The notes: generated from the letters alone by a model not told the origin. 64,000 nt of DNA from Aphrocallistes beatrix (GCA_963281255.1 OY725489.1:2666001-2730000); one strand, 5' to 3'; counted from the first letter of the stretch, positions 1-12,311 are shown. Program-made: numbers and translations.

Positions 1-187
1 CAACTTTTTCACACTTTTGAAGGTGTCATGATGTGAAAATATTTGATATGCCACATTTTGAAACTAAGTACTACTATAAGTTGTTGATTTTGGATGTTTG
101 GATGTTATTTAATACTAGGACACAGTAAAAACTATTGGAAATCAAGACATCGAATAAAATTGCTTTGTTGCCTGTTTTTAGCACTTA
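1..187 (+). repeat. Fragment of A-like repeat (A-prime subfamily)
   Basis: The first 187 bases match 54110-54290 closely, starting with the same CAACTTTTTCACACTTTTGA. A-prime is a diverged relative of family A. Sequence at 5036-5390 matches the part of A-prime that follows (54430-54726), so this looks like one A-prime copy split by the TTAA elements between. No coding capacity is seen. Confidence 0.6.
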
Positions 188-1598
188 TTAAGGTTGGTCT
201 TTCCAATAATAGCTAACTTTTGACTTTTTCAACCCATTCATCTCATTTTTTCAGTGCAGATTTGAATCGCAGAGTTATCTGCAAAACTTCATTAATAATT
301 GGAATAATTCAACATATAAAAATTATTTGAAAAAAATTTGATCAATTTACAAGGAAGAAATCGGACACAATATGCTTACAATCCTTTAGAAACTTTTCAA
401 ATTCATTCATAAATCGATAATCTAACTAATTACAACAGACATATTTTTGAAATTTTGAAAATTGTTAAAAATTCACACCAAAACACCCGAGGAATTTTGT
501 TTTTGGTAATTTTGACACTATTTTTTTCATAATTCTATTTTTAATCGTAATATCAAAGTTTTGTCTGTTCATTATGTTCTATTCTTCGATATCTATCAAA
601 AACCGTCGAGTTATCGCCCATATGTTGAATTTACAAAAAGTTATCACCTTTATAATCGCTGTGAAAAAGTCTCAGAAAATAGGATTTAAGGTTGGCCTTT
701 CCTATGGGAATTTTGTTTTTTAACAATAATATGCCAAAAGACCTTTTTAATCATTTTTAGATCCCTAAAGGGGTTCTAAACATTAATTTCGATTTTTAGA
801 TTTTCAATGCAAATATTTCTCAACTTAGAGCCACTTGTACCACCTGGTGTCACCCAAAAAAGGACACATTTTTGAACCGAAATGTCACATATCCATAACT
901 TCTTTGAACCATGTCAGATCAACATTTTAATGAAATTCGTCCTGCATTTTAATGAAATTCGTCCTAAAATTCGTCCTCAGCACTAAATTTCCAGCAATTT
1001 GATATATATATTGGACACATTTGGATAAATTCTTTGGCTGCGGGTTCCTAGCAACGGCCAGGATTGTGAAAAATTGCTAGCCGCTGCTATGTACGGACAT
1101 CCAAAAAATTATCCAAGTATTGTCAATATATATATCAAGTTGCAGGAAGTTAGTGCTGAGCACGAATTTAGCATTAAAATGATGATCTAACATGGTTCAA
1201 AGAAGTTATTGATCTGGGATTCCGGCGGATACTATCGAATGTGGTCATTTCTGAGTGGCCAGTCATCAATGACCAGTTTTTCACACTTTTGATGGTGAAA
1301 ATTTTTGATTGACCATATTTTGAATTTAAGGATACCGCCCTCGAAAAATCTTGCCTGGCGTAAAAAAAAACAGCAAAATGTTTTATTGCTAATTTCATTG
1401 TATTACTGATCGGTCTACCATCTGATAGCACTATTTGGACGGCATTTTCTTTTATTTTTTGCGAAATAACCCCCTAAAGTTTAGCGTTAATAAAAAATGA
1501 AAAATTATTAGAGGATTTTAACTCATTTACCAATTAGTTTTTAACTTATTTGATATTTAATAATGATATGAACCTTAACATTGTTTTAGCACCTTTGG

Positions 1599-2138
1599 CA
1601 GGGTTACCATACGTCCTTTTTTAGAAAGGACAGTCCTTCTTTTTTGCTACCTGTCCTTTTTAAAATATGCTGTCCTTTTTGTCCTTTTTCTTCGCTTTTT
1701 GTCCTTATTGTCCTTTTTGTTCTTATAAACTCATTCTTGTCCTTTTACGTTTTACTTGTATATTATATACTAGAATGGCTATCATGATGATTTAGCATAT
1801 TTTGGAAATCGAAACCCTAGGTGAGAATTTACATATATGTCCGCAGCTTCACAAAAAAATTCAAACCGATATCTCTTAAACTCATGTCTGTACACCACAA
1901 ACGGCCGGACACCAGCACTCATTTTAGAACTGTGCTACTATAACATTATATTGGATCAGAGATCCAATATAATGATATAGAAGCACACTAAAAACATTCA
2001 AAACAATTCCTTGGGGTGCTAGCACCCAGACAGCCATTATTGTCGTTCGCTACGCTCTCTCTTTACTTCGTTTTTCTAAATCTTCGATCTATCCCTGAGT
2101 GTCCTTTTTTTTATGACTGAGGAGATGGCAACCCTGAG
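1599..2138. mobile_element. hAT-type MITE in B1
   Basis: The ends are CAGGGTTACCATACGTCC and an inverted end with GGCAACCCTG. It is flanked by the 8-bp near-duplications ACCTTTGG (1591-1598) and TCCTTTGG (2139-2146). The B4 copy at 22490-22525 shows the empty site on the other strand (CACCTTTGGAGATTAT). The interior has repeated GTCCTTTTT stretches and a D-family core at about 1783-1990. Confidence 0.75.
1783..1990 (+). repeat. D-family repeat core with perfect palindrome
   Basis: This 200-bp unit recurs at about 22800, 23420, 45060 and, inverted, 50300. It contains CACTCATTTTAGAACTGTGC followed by a perfect hairpin of TTATATTGGATC and its complement around AGA. No coding potential is seen. 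Confidence 0.65.
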
Positions 2139-5035
2139 TCCTTTGGAGATTATAAAACACAAAGATTTAAAAGAATGGGCAAATAAAATCCAAACAAAAT
2201 AGCTCAATAAGGGAGTTCATTTGTATAATCCTCGGGAAATCGCAAGTTTGATCTCAGATATTTAGCGATTCCTGGGTCAGAAATAAATTCTGATCGTTTC
2301 AAAAAAAAATTTGTTCAGATCTGACCATTTGTTCTTGAGATATCGCATATTATAGGTAAAGTTCGGCCATAATATCCCTCTAAGGTCCCGAAAGAGGCTG
2401 ATGTCATATCTTAAAAACTATTGTAGATATATAATATATTATATCCTTAAATAAAAGGATATATGCGAAAATATATAGGTTCCTCGACCATTCCTTTGTC
2501 AAAAAATAAATAATTCTCGACTTATCATTGATTTAATTGTAATACAAATTCTATGGAGAACTTTGAATCTATTAGAAAATGGCGAATCTAATCATTAAAT
2601 ATGTGTCCAAATTTAGCTATTATGCTAAATAGTGAATACAATTGCCGTTAATAATATGTACAGAAAAATTGGAGAACTTTTGATAATTATTTTGAAAGTT
2701 CTGGCCTTGGACCTCGCAGATTCGGTCAAAAACCCCCATTTAGGGTCAAAAAGAGATATCTCTCTATCTTTATAAATACAAGTCCAAATTCTTAGTTCTC
2801 ACTTCCTAATATACTTTTTATGATTCTTTGATAATAATTGCACTACACCCTATGGAATGTTAAGTTTTAAATTTTTGTCATATGATGACGTAGCATTTTT
2901 CGAAAATCCTAACTTCGAAACTAAAAGTCGTAGACTTTCGCTCTCAATTCCTAATATACTTTTTGGAAGCTTTTTATTCATTCTAAACTGATAGATTATA
3001 CTTCGCAGTGCCAGGAATATGAAATATTATCTACAATTATCTAAAAATATTCGGAGTTAGGGACCTCAAGGAAATTTGTGGATTTTCAGGGTACTTTTGC
3101 TATTTTTGGTAAATATTTGGCTTTAATATACCTAATTCAGCAGTATGAATGCGAATAAATGTCTGTTAATGCGTTTGTTCATTATTAACAACTCATTTTA
3201 CATTCTTCTTAACACCTAAACTTAAAATCTCTATATCTCGGGACTTTAAAATTTCAAAATTGACCGTCTTTACAGAAATATTTCTCAAATTTGGTTTAAG
3301 ATAGAAGTTTGAAAATTTCAAGAGTTGTTTCATATCATTAGGCGATGAACGTAGGACCACCATTTTTTGGATATATTCTAACTCGGTGATTTTATTCATG
3401 ATTTCCCCAAAAAACATTTTTTTTCGGACACCGATAAAATTTACAATATTTGTCATTTTAACTTTCTTCTGGTCCTATGAAGTTGCAAATAAGGTAGACT
3501 ATCTATGATTCGATTTTGGAAGCGTTTGATTCCTTGGTATGTCCTAAACAATTCATTGAGTGCCTAAATTTCTACCATTAAGATGTGCTAGCGGAAAATT
3601 AAAAAAACAGACTTTGAGACACTGTATCTCAAAATCTAGAAATGAGAATCAAAAACGGTTTGGAATTTGCCAGTATTTCTTGATGGAGATACCTCCTCGC
3701 GCTTAACATCTCTTATAGCTCTACTTTCATCGTATGCTGTAATGCAAATCATATGTTTTTTCGAGGGCGGTATCCTTAAGTATTGCTATAAGTTGTCGAA
3801 AAAGGATATTTGCATGTTATTTAATATTCCAAAGCAGTTAAAACTAATGGAAATTGAGGGATTGATATAAATATTTTCTAAATCCTATTTTCTGGGACAT
3901 TTTTTTCAGCAATTATAAAGGTGATAACTTTTTGTGAATTCAACATAGGAGCGAAAACTCAACAGTTTTTGATAGATCTCGAAGAGTAGAACATAATGAA
4001 ACTTACAGAATTTTGATATTACGATTAAAAAGAGAATTATGAAAAAAATAGTGTCAAAATCACTAAAAATATAATTACTCGGGTGTTTTGGTTGGAATTT
4101 TTAACAATTTTCAAAATTTCAAAAATCTGTCTGTTCATTAGTTTGATAATCGATTTATGAATGAATTTGAATAGTTTCTAAAGGATTGTAAGCATATTGT
4201 GTCCGATTTCTTCCTTGTAAAATTACCAAATTTTTTTCAAAAATATTTTATATGTTGAATTATTTCAATTATGTATGCAGTTTTGCAGATAACACTGCGA
4301 TTCAAATCTGCACTGAAAAAATTAAATGAATCGGTTGAAAAAGTCAAAAGTTAGCTATTATCGGAAAGGCCAACCTTAAAGAATATTTATATATGTCCCT
4401 CAATTTCCACTAGTTTTAACTGCTTTAGAATATTAAATAACATGCAAATATGCTTATTCGACAACTTATAGCAATACTTAAGTAGATTCAAAATATGGTA
4501 TATACAAATATTTTTCACCATCAAAAGTGTTAAAAACTGGTCATTGATGACTGACCACCCAAAGATGACCACATTCGATAGTATCCGCCGGAATCCCACA
4601 TCAATAACTTCTTTGAACAATGTCAGATCATCATTTAATGCTAAATTCGTGCTCAGCACTAAATATAAATCCAGCAATTTGATATATATATATTGACCAT
4701 ATTTGGAGAAGTTTTTGGATGTCCGTGCATAGCAACGGCCAGAAAATTTTTCACATTCCTGGCTGTTGCTAAGAACCCGCAGCCAAAGAATTTCTCCAAA
4801 TGTGTCCAATATATATAAATCAAATTGCTGGAAATTTAGTGCTGAGCATGAATTTAGCATTAAAATGATGATCTGACATGGTTCAAAGAAGTTATGGATA
4901 CGAGACATTTCGGTTCAAAAATGTGTCGTTTTTTGGGTGACACCAGGTGGTACAAGTGGCTCTAAGTGGAGAAATATTAGCATTGAAATTCTAAAAATCG
5001 AAATTAATGTTTATAACCCCTTTAAAAAGGTTAAA

Positions 5036-5390
5036 ATATTTTTTCTTACGAAAATCTGCCTCTAAATATTGTAGCAATGAAATTTGAAAGAAATATTATC
5101 TGGGTTAAAATTGAAAATTTTATTCCTATTATTTTCTTTATTCAAACATTTCGTGCAAGAATAATTGAATAAAAGAGGCATAAGCCATTGAAATTTCCTT
5201 GAAAGTCCTCTATAAATTAGTTGATTTGGGGAAAAAAAATTTTCTTGATTTTGAAATCCCGAAAATTGTATTTTTGCAGTTAACTAATTGAGAACAGTTT
5301 CCACAAAAAAATTCAGGAGAAAATAATGAAATTTTTTGAGTTAGTTCTAGGAGGAACATCAATCTTAATGATTCAATAGTTTTTCCTTTC
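5036..5390 (+). repeat. A-prime repeat segment
   Basis: This segment matches 54430-54726 over nearly its whole length (TTACGAAAATCTGCCTCTAA and onward). It is probably the continuation of the A-prime copy seen at 1-187, now separated by the nested TTAA elements. Confidence 0.6.
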
Positions 5391-5394
5391 TTAA

Positions 5395-7981
5395 GGTTGG
5401 CCTGTCCTATGTGCATTTTGTTTTTTTTTCAAAAATTGGCAAAAAGTCCTATTTAACCATTTTAGGATCACTAAAGTGGTTCTAAACATTAATTTTGATT
5501 TTTAGAATTTCAATGCTGATATTTACCACTTGGAGCCACTTGTACCACTGGTATCGCCTAAAAAAGAACACAATTTTGAAACGGAAAGTCTCTTATCCAT
5601 AACTTCTTTGAACTATGTCAGATCATCTATGCTAAATTCGTATTCAGCACTAAATTTCCAGCAATTTGATATATATACTGGACATATTTGGAGAAATTCT
5701 TTGGCTGCGGATTCCTAGCAACGGCCAGGAATGTGAAAAAATTCCTGGCCTTTGCTATGCACGGACATCCGAAAAACTCTCCAAATATGGTCAATATATA
5801 TATCAAATTGAAGGAAATTTACTGCTGAGCACGAATTTATCATTAAAATGATGATTTAACATGTTTCATAGAAATTAATGATCTCGGATTCCTGCGGACA
5901 CTATCGAATGTGGTTATTTTGGGTGGCCAGTCAGCAATGACCAGTTTTTCCACTTTTGATGAAGACAAATTTTAATATACCATATTTTGAAGTTAAGTAT
6001 TGCTTTAAGTTTTCGAATAAGGATATTTTCAAGTTATTTAATATTCCAACGCAGTTAAATAAAAGGATATATGCAGGAATATATAGGTTCATCGAACATT
6101 CCTTTGTCAAAAAATAAATAATTCTCGACTTATCATTGATTTATTTGTAATACAAATTCTATGGAGAACTTTGAATCTATTAGAAAATGGCGAATGTAAT
6201 CTTTAAATATGTGTCCAAATTTAGCTATTATGCTAAATAATAATACAGTTGTCGTTAATAATGTGTATAGAAAAATTGGAGAACTTTTGATAATTATTTT
6301 GAATGTTCTGGCTTTGGACTTCGCAGATTCGTTCAAAAACCCCCATTTAGGGTCCAAAAAGAGATATCTCTCTATCTCTGGAAATATAAGTCCAAATTTT
6401 TGTTCTCACTTCCTAATATACTTTTTATGAGTGTACATATATGATTCTTTGATAATAATTGCACTACACCCTATGGAATGTTAAGTGTTTTTTTTTTAGA
6501 TTTTTGTCATATGATGACGTAGCATTTTTCGAAAATCCTAACTTCGAAACTAAAAGTCGTAGACTTTTGCTCTAACTTCCTAATATACTTTTTGGAACCT
6601 TTTTATACATTCTGAACTGATAGATTATACTTCGCACTGCAAGGAATATGAATCATTTTTTACAATTATCTCAAAATATTCGGCGTTAAGGGGCCTCAAG
6701 GAAATTTGTGGATTTTCAGGGTACTTTTGCTATTTTTTGTAAATATTGGTTCTAATATACCTAAATCAGCATTATGAATGCGAATAAATGTCTGTGAATG
6801 CTTTTGTTCATTATTAATAACTCATTTTACATTCTTCTTAACACCTAAACTTATAATCTCTATATCTCGGGACTTTAAAATTTCAAAATTGACCGTCTTT
6901 ACGGAATTATTTCTCAAATATGGTTTGAGATAGAAGTTTGAAAATTTCAAGAGTTGTTCCATATCATTAGGCGATGAACGTAGGACCGCCATTTTTTTGA
7001 GATATTCTAACTCGGTGATTTTATTCCTGATTTCCCCAAAAAAACAGACATTTTTCGACGTTTTTGGGCCCATTTTTTTCGGACACCGCTAAAATTTACA
7101 ATTTTTGTCATTTTAACTTTCTTCTGGACCTATGAAGTTGCAAATATGGTAGACTATCTATGATTCGATTTTGGAAGCATTTGATTCCTTGGTATGTCCT
7201 AAACAATTCCTTTGAGTGCCCAAATTTCTACCATTAAGATGTGCTAGCGGAAAACTAAAAAAACAGACTTTGAGACACTGTATCTCAAAAACTAGAAGTG
7301 AGAATCAAAAACGGCTTGGAATGTGCCAGTATTTCTTGATGGAGATACCTCCCCACGCTTAACATCTCTTATAGCTCTACTTTCATCGTATGCTGTAAGT
7401 CAAATCATATGTTTTTTCGAGGGCGGTATCCTTAAAACTAATAGAAATTGAGGTACATATATAATTTTTTTCTAAACCCTATTTTCTGAGACTTTTTTTC
7501 CAGCAATTATAAAGGTGATAACTTTTTGTAAATTCAACATAGGGGCGAAAACTCAACGGTTTCTGATAGATCTCGAAGAGTAGAATATAATGAACAGACA
7601 GATTTTTGATAATACAAATAAAAGAGAAATATGAAAAAAATAGTGTCAAAATTACTAAAAATGAAATTCCTAGGGTGTTTTGGTGTGAATTTTTAACAAT
7701 TTTAAAAATTTCAAAAAATATGTCTGTTCATTAGGTAGATCATCGATTTATGAATGAATTTGAAAAGTTTCTAAAAGATTGTAGGAATATTGTGTCCGAT
7801 TTCTTCCTTGTAAAATGACCAATGAATTTTTTTTTAAATTTTTAAAAAATTTTTTATCTGTTGAATTATTTCAATTATTAATGCAGTTTTGCAGATAAAT
7901 CTTCGATTCAAATCTGCACTGAAAAATTTAAATGAATCGGTTGAAAAAGTCAAAAGTTAGCTATTATAGGAAAGTCCAACC
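5395..7981 (+). mobile_element. Family A TTAA transposon (A3), complete, carrying B3
   Basis: The left end is TTAA (5391-5394) then GGTTGGCCTGTCC. The right end is GGAAAGTCCAACC then TTAA (7982-7985). The central palindrome lies at about 5640-5830. A short B element sits inside at a TTAA that is unoccupied in A1 (CAGTTAAAACTAATGG, about 3836). It is non-coding. Confidence 0.78.
6059..7431 (+). mobile_element. Short family B element (B3) with an alternative left end
   Basis: The right end is the normal GGGCGGTATCC then TTAA (7432-7435). The left end begins straight after TTAA (6055-6058) with ATAAAAGGATATATGC. In full-length B1 the same sequence lies internally, also after a TTAA (about 2450). 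The host A site is correctly duplicated, so this 1373-bp form appears to have inserted as a unit. Confidence 0.7.
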
Positions 7982-7994
7982 TTAATTTATGATA

Positions 7995-8556
7995 CAAGCG
8001 CGCTTCGCTTGCTTGCGCTGCGCTGCTGGCGGACACTTTGTGTCCGCCGGATGCTCCCTTTGTCGCCTGGAGGTGACATATAAGGGAGATATCATCTCTA
8101 AATATGTCCATCTTATTTTAAAAATCGATATCACTCGATAAAATACCAAATTTGTCCATTTTTAAAATTTTGATGAGTAATGATGACGTCATAGCAAAGT
8201 GATGAGTCATCATTTTTTGACGATAGTTGCATCATATGTGAGGCGTGTTAGTTTACAAATTCTCTTAAAATTTCAGCCTTCTATCTCCTATAATGGCTGA
8301 GTTATGCTCGAATAACTGTGTTCCTTAACTTTTTAAAATGTGACAATGACGTCATATTTCCATGATGAGTAGACATTTGGGTCTGAGCTCAGAACTTCCT
8401 GGAGCCATAGCCAAAAGACTTCCACATGCCAAAAATCAGCCTTCTACGCCTGGCAGTTTCTTCAATCAATTCATTACAGATATATATATATATACGTATA
8501 TATATACACACACACACACACACACATATAGATTAATCGAGTTTTAATAGTAAGGA
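7995..8556 (-). mobile_element. Helitron-like non-autonomous element H1
   Basis: Read on the minus strand it starts TCCTTACTATTAAAACTCGA and passes through a TG/TA microsatellite. It ends with the hairpin GGCGGACAC..GTGTCCGCC followed by GCGCGCTTG. The flanks are A on the 5' side and T on the 3' side, with no target duplication. Four other copies or fragments share both ends or the body. The terminus CTTG departs from the usual Helitron CTRR, so a Helentron-like subgroup is possible. Confidence 0.6.
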
Positions 8557-9953
8557 TGCTCTTTTTTTTCAATTTATTTCAGCTGCTCCACTCAAAACTG
8601 CAATTTGTTGATATGCTACTTTGCAGTGGGACTAAATCGGATTCTGGCTAACCTTGGCTGAATAAACTCGGAAGAAGCTTAACGTTTCTGTTTTAGTTCG
8701 ATTTGATTTTTCGCCTGCCTGAATTCCCACTGAAAGACGGGCTACTCTCAAACATTTGTGATATTCTCTAGGTGTTTGTCAGAGTCTTGTCTGCAGAGAG
8801 AATGAGTGTTTCAACATCTTCCTAGACACCAAACAGAGTTATAGCCACTTCCAGTCCTATTAGCTTCCCTATTGCTATATCTAGCATCAATCTTTCAGCT
8901 CATTTCAGCTTGTTCACTTGTTTTTTACTTCATCAACCCCTCTATTATCTGCTTGTAGGGAATTTTCTGTCATTATACAGTACCTTTTTTTTCTTGTAGA
9001 TTTCTGCGTTATTGCTTGACCCATTAATCGAATCTCCAGCCATTTTAATGCATTTAATCAATTTGCATCCCTCTTCCTCCATCCAATTTGTTTTGCACTT
9101 CTTCCATTTCTTTTCCGAACTGTTTGTGATTTTTTGATTCTTTGAATTTATTTTTGTTCGTTTAATTTGGTTACTTGAGGGAAAATGAATGTAATTGATG
9201 TCTCTAAATATAATCCTTCATAGATATCCATTGTTTTTCTTTTTTGAGTTACTATTTATTAATGTGCTCAAGTATTTTAATAATATAAGTTAGTATTTAA
9301 GTTCGAAATAGTTAAGTTAATACTTAAGTTCGATCTTAAATATTAATGGCGGACACTTGGTCGCACTGAGTTTTCGTCCCTGGAATTTTCGCCCCCTGAA
9401 ATCCCGTATTGCACATACTTATTTCTCAGTCCAAAGCCCTCATTTTCACCCTTCTTCAAACATGTTCCACTCCAAAAGCAAGAATTTCCGTTCCGAAGAC
9501 ATTAGTAGCCGTTTATTTTAGACTCTAATGAGGCAAATTCCCGTGAAACAGACGAAAATTCCGCTACACTGTCCGGTAACTAATGTCCAGTGGATGAAAC
9601 GTCGTGGGATAAAGTGTCCGTTTACCTTTTAATATTAGTCAATAAAAATTTAGTGCTAAAGTACTAACTCTTAGTGAATACTTGGTTTTCCCCGACTTAA
9701 ATAAGTTCGAAACCAGTAATTAAGTTCGAACTTGGTGATTAACTCGGAAAAAACATGAAAATACATGAAAATAACTCAATTTGGAGTTTTTAATTTCCGA
9801 TAATTATGGTCTTTTGTCACAATAAGAAGTTTCCAGTCTACATAATATGCATAATATCCAACAAACCAGTTATATCGGGAATTACTATGTACTTGTATAT
9901 TGATAATAATGTATTTTTAGCTTTTATATCAATTTTATTTCTAATGTTCTGCT
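8557..9953. other. Intergenic; one possible MITE at about 9349-9627
   Basis: No gene is recognised. Between about 9349 and 9627 the ends GGCGGACACTTGGTCGCAC and, inverted, ACGGACACTTTATCCCACG are similar, suggesting a small MITE. The flanks contain repeated TAAGTTCGAA motifs. The remainder is AT-rich and featureless to my eye. Confidence 0.35.
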
Positions 9954-11105
9954 ATGCCACTTCGGCAAGTCAGGTGTCAAATATGTAACAAACGACGGAC
10001 TTATGGGAAGTATCGGAGACGTCTTGACATACATCGAAGGTCGGGTGAAATTACCAATAACCAGATTGATCTTGTTATCTTTCAAACCAAATTGACGAGG
10101 AGTGATAAATTATTAAAGACAAACACTGTTATTCATGGCCGTAGATGTAATATTTGTGGTTCACACTATTTGAACCTCTTAAACCATCTTCAAATGAAGC
10201 ATAGACAGAATAATATCAGAACCCTTGAAAATATTTATAATAAGTCAGTGCCCAATGAAAAAATGCAGCATTATAATTTCTCAATTGAATTTAATCATAA
10301 TCCACTACATACCTACACTGGAAATGCACAATTGGATCATAAACTTATTTCTAGATATGAGAGTGAACTTGTATCAGATGAGAGTTCATTGACATCTTGT
10401 ATAAATGCTTCTAATAATGATGTTTTCTATTATAGCAGCGATGAAATTCATGATGATAAAGATGTTACCAATCCAGCTGATGTTTTTAATTCTAATAATC
10501 TTAAAACTATTTCAAAAGAATTACTTACTTCTATTTTGGATTTTAAATTACATTTATCTACTATTTGGGGTGGGGATAAATCTCACAGGGCTAATTCTAT
10601 GAGCATGTCTAATATTTATTTGTTGTTAAATAATTTCTCATGCACTGAATCTTTTTCTTACAAAAGAATCTAAATTGAAAACACCCATTACAATTCACCC
10701 ATTACAAACTCAAGAATACGTTCTTTTCGAAAATTTATAGATTTTCTTTAATCTCGTGATTCAAAACTATTACCTGGTTCTAGGCAACTGAATTCATTGA
10801 TCGCTATGATGAGCATGGTGGAAAAGAGCTTATTACATCAAAGAACCAAAAGACAAAAAACTGTATTTGCTAATAACAGAAAAAGATTTGTACATACGAC
10901 CACTATTCTTCAAGAATGGAGGGAAAAACGCATTTCTATGAATCCTCTACAATTATTTGATAAATTCGATAAAAACTCCGATCTCTTACTGTGTACCGAT
11001 CAATTTAAGAAAATGCGAGATTTTTTAGTACTTGAAATATTAATACATTGGCATCAGGTGAATACTTCAGATCAGTACATAATTGAAAATACAGCATTCC
11101 AATAG
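9954..11105 (+). pseudogene. Decayed zinc-finger protein, possibly Crypton-type tyrosine recombinase
   Basis: The first open segment (9954-10673, 239 aa) has C-x2-C...H motifs near its start (CQICNKRRTYGKYRRRLDIH) and again at residues about 64-83 (CNICGSHYLNLLNHLQMKH), then an acidic stretch. After a stop and frame change, 10797-11105 continues with a basic region and DQFKKMRDFLVLEILIH. That last piece resembles the start of the core-binding region in Crypton-like tyrosine recombinases, where a phrase of the type MRDFL..EILL.NGQR is common. No catalytic R-H-R-Y region can be seen downstream. The zinc fingers are visible; the Crypton assignment is inference and weak. Confidence 0.35.
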
Positions 11106-11186
11106 CAATATCATCCTTGAAGTTATTAGTCAAGGAGAACTTAGCCAAGTTTAGGCATAACCGTGAAGTCGCGTACTAATACGATT

Positions 11187-11335
11187 TTTAGTTTGCCGAC
11201 TATACTTTAGTATAGTGGCTAACTTTTGAATTGAGCGGCTATATTTGTTTATTTAATATTTTTTTTAGTTTGCCGACTATTCTATAGTATAGTGGCTAAC
11301 TATTGAAATGAGCGGCTATATTTGATTGTTTAATA
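11187..11335 (+). repeat. Tandem duplication of a 77-bp unit
   Basis: GTTTGCCGACTAT recurs at 11191 and 11268, followed each time by a short palindrome (CTATACTTTAGTATAG or CTATTCTATAGTATAG) and GAGCGGCTATATTTG. Confidence 0.6.
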
Positions 11336-11345
11336 TTATTATTTT

Positions 11346-11482
11346 TTCTATATCTGTAAGCAACGTCCAGAGAAAACTATAAGAGATTAAGAGAAGAAAA
11401 CTTGGGGAAAAGGTGCAACCTGGGCCTCGGGGTGCATCTCGGGGTACATTTTTGATCCGACACTTCGCGACACAATTGTGCC
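11346..11482. repeat. Dispersed repeat G, copy 1
   Basis: CTATATCTGTAAGCA through GTCCAGAGAAAAC, AAGAGATTAAGAGAAGAAAA and a GGGGTAC..TTTGATCCGACAC end is repeated at 13098-13220. No coding function is supported. Confidence 0.5.
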
Positions 11483-11689
11483 ACTTTGTGTCTTTTTGTT
11501 TATAACTTAAAAACAATGCAACTTATTTATTTAAACTTGGGCTCCAAAGATAGATCAAATGATTCTGAACAAATGTGGTCATGTGTAAATGTTAAAATTT
11601 TAGAGAAATTTCTACGTACTTCATTCAGTAATTCTGACAAAACTATAAATAATATGATGATGAATTTTAGAATACGGATTTAATACATC

Positions 11690-12310
11690 CATAAGAATAT
11701 ATATATGAGCGTATATTTTTAATCGGACCATAGTGGCATTGTGGTGATAGGCAATGTTTTTATGCATAGAAACAAGAATATACAAGCTTCATTTAATCGA
11801 TTCTGAGTTCATCTCATAGACCAAACGATGTAGATATTATTTGTAAAATTTAGTTTTTGCTAGACCCATTTCTTCTTTTTACAATTATTAATTTAAAATG
11901 GAAGTTCATTCAATAATATTGTTTGAGTAGAATTTCGAGTGAATTCTCTGCCTACAGGATATTCCCACCCACGATGCTTACAGTAAGTACTAACTACGTC
12001 AATCGCACTAGTAAGTTAACACTGAATAATTCGAAGTGTTTGGAATGCTTTACTGACTTTTCAAATTTCTTTAGCAATTAATAGATGAGAATGCAACAAT
12101 ACAGTTAAAAATAGAAATTCCGTTGTTTAACCTTCCTTCTTCTAATTAAACTAATACATCTAATAGATTGAAGTTAGCTATTTAAAAGTTATCAAAAGGA
12201 AATCTACTATTAAAATTCATAAATTAATGCCTTAATCATTTCATTATTATAGTTAAATAATCAGGAGAATGATTATTAAGTAATCATCATATCATAGATT
12301 TAAAAAATTT
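11690..12310. other. AT-rich stretch, nothing recognised
   Basis: I found no credible gene, terminal repeat or tandem array in this interval. Confidence 0.4.
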
Positions 12311-12311
12311 G

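Larger units (their letters stand above)
1330..3775 (+). mobile_element. Family B TTAA transposon (B1), complete, inserted in A1
   Basis: The ends are GGATACCGCCCTCGAAAAA and its inverse, with TTAA at 1326-1329 and 3776-3779. Family A copies elsewhere (about 5988-6000) show the unoccupied site TGAAGTTAAGTATTGC, which proves the insertion and its TTAA duplication. The element is 2446 bp, of which 540 bp is a hAT MITE. It contains an 87-codon minus-strand frame that recurs in other B copies, but their differences look neutral, so I do not call it a gene. Confidence 0.8.
690..4375 (+). mobile_element. Family A TTAA transposon (A1), complete, carrying nested B1
   Basis: This is a non-autonomous DNA transposon with both ends present: TTAA then GGTTGGCCTTTCCTAT on the left, and its inverse ending GGAAAGGCCAACC then TTAA on the right. 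Without the 2.4 kb B1 insert it is about 1.2 kb. Its middle is a large imperfect palindrome of about 190 bp arms around AGCAACGGCCAG. The TTAA target fits Kolobok or piggyBac, and the GG terminus fits Kolobok better. No protein is encoded; its short open frames lie in the palindrome. Confidence 0.8.
192..5035 (-). mobile_element. Family A TTAA transposon (A0), split by a nested copy
   Basis: A minus-strand copy of family A begins after TTAA (188-191) with GGTTGGTCTTTCC. It runs to 685, is interrupted by A1 between TTAA duplications (686-689 and 4376-4379), and resumes at 4380 exactly where the homologous sequence at about 35575 continues. That other copy carries an unoccupied TTAA at this point. 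The distal end is lost near 5035, where the sequence switches to A-prime repeat. No transposase is encoded. Confidence 0.7.

Noticed and set aside
3193-3456. An 85-92 codon frame recurring in B copies (also 6822-7073 and 21168-21446)
   Set aside because: The differences between copies that I noted change residues, and a fourth copy (about 60325) is frameshifted. The frame persists because the DNA is repetitive, not because it is coding.
4387-4908. 173-codon minus-strand frame
   Set aside because: It spans the family A palindrome and terminal sequence and matches no protein pattern. The same DNA in other copies has other frames.
5530-5851. Short plus-strand frames with repeated ILDIFGEILWLR
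   Set aside because: They are translations of the family A palindrome arm and recur with every A copy (for example 39472-39657).
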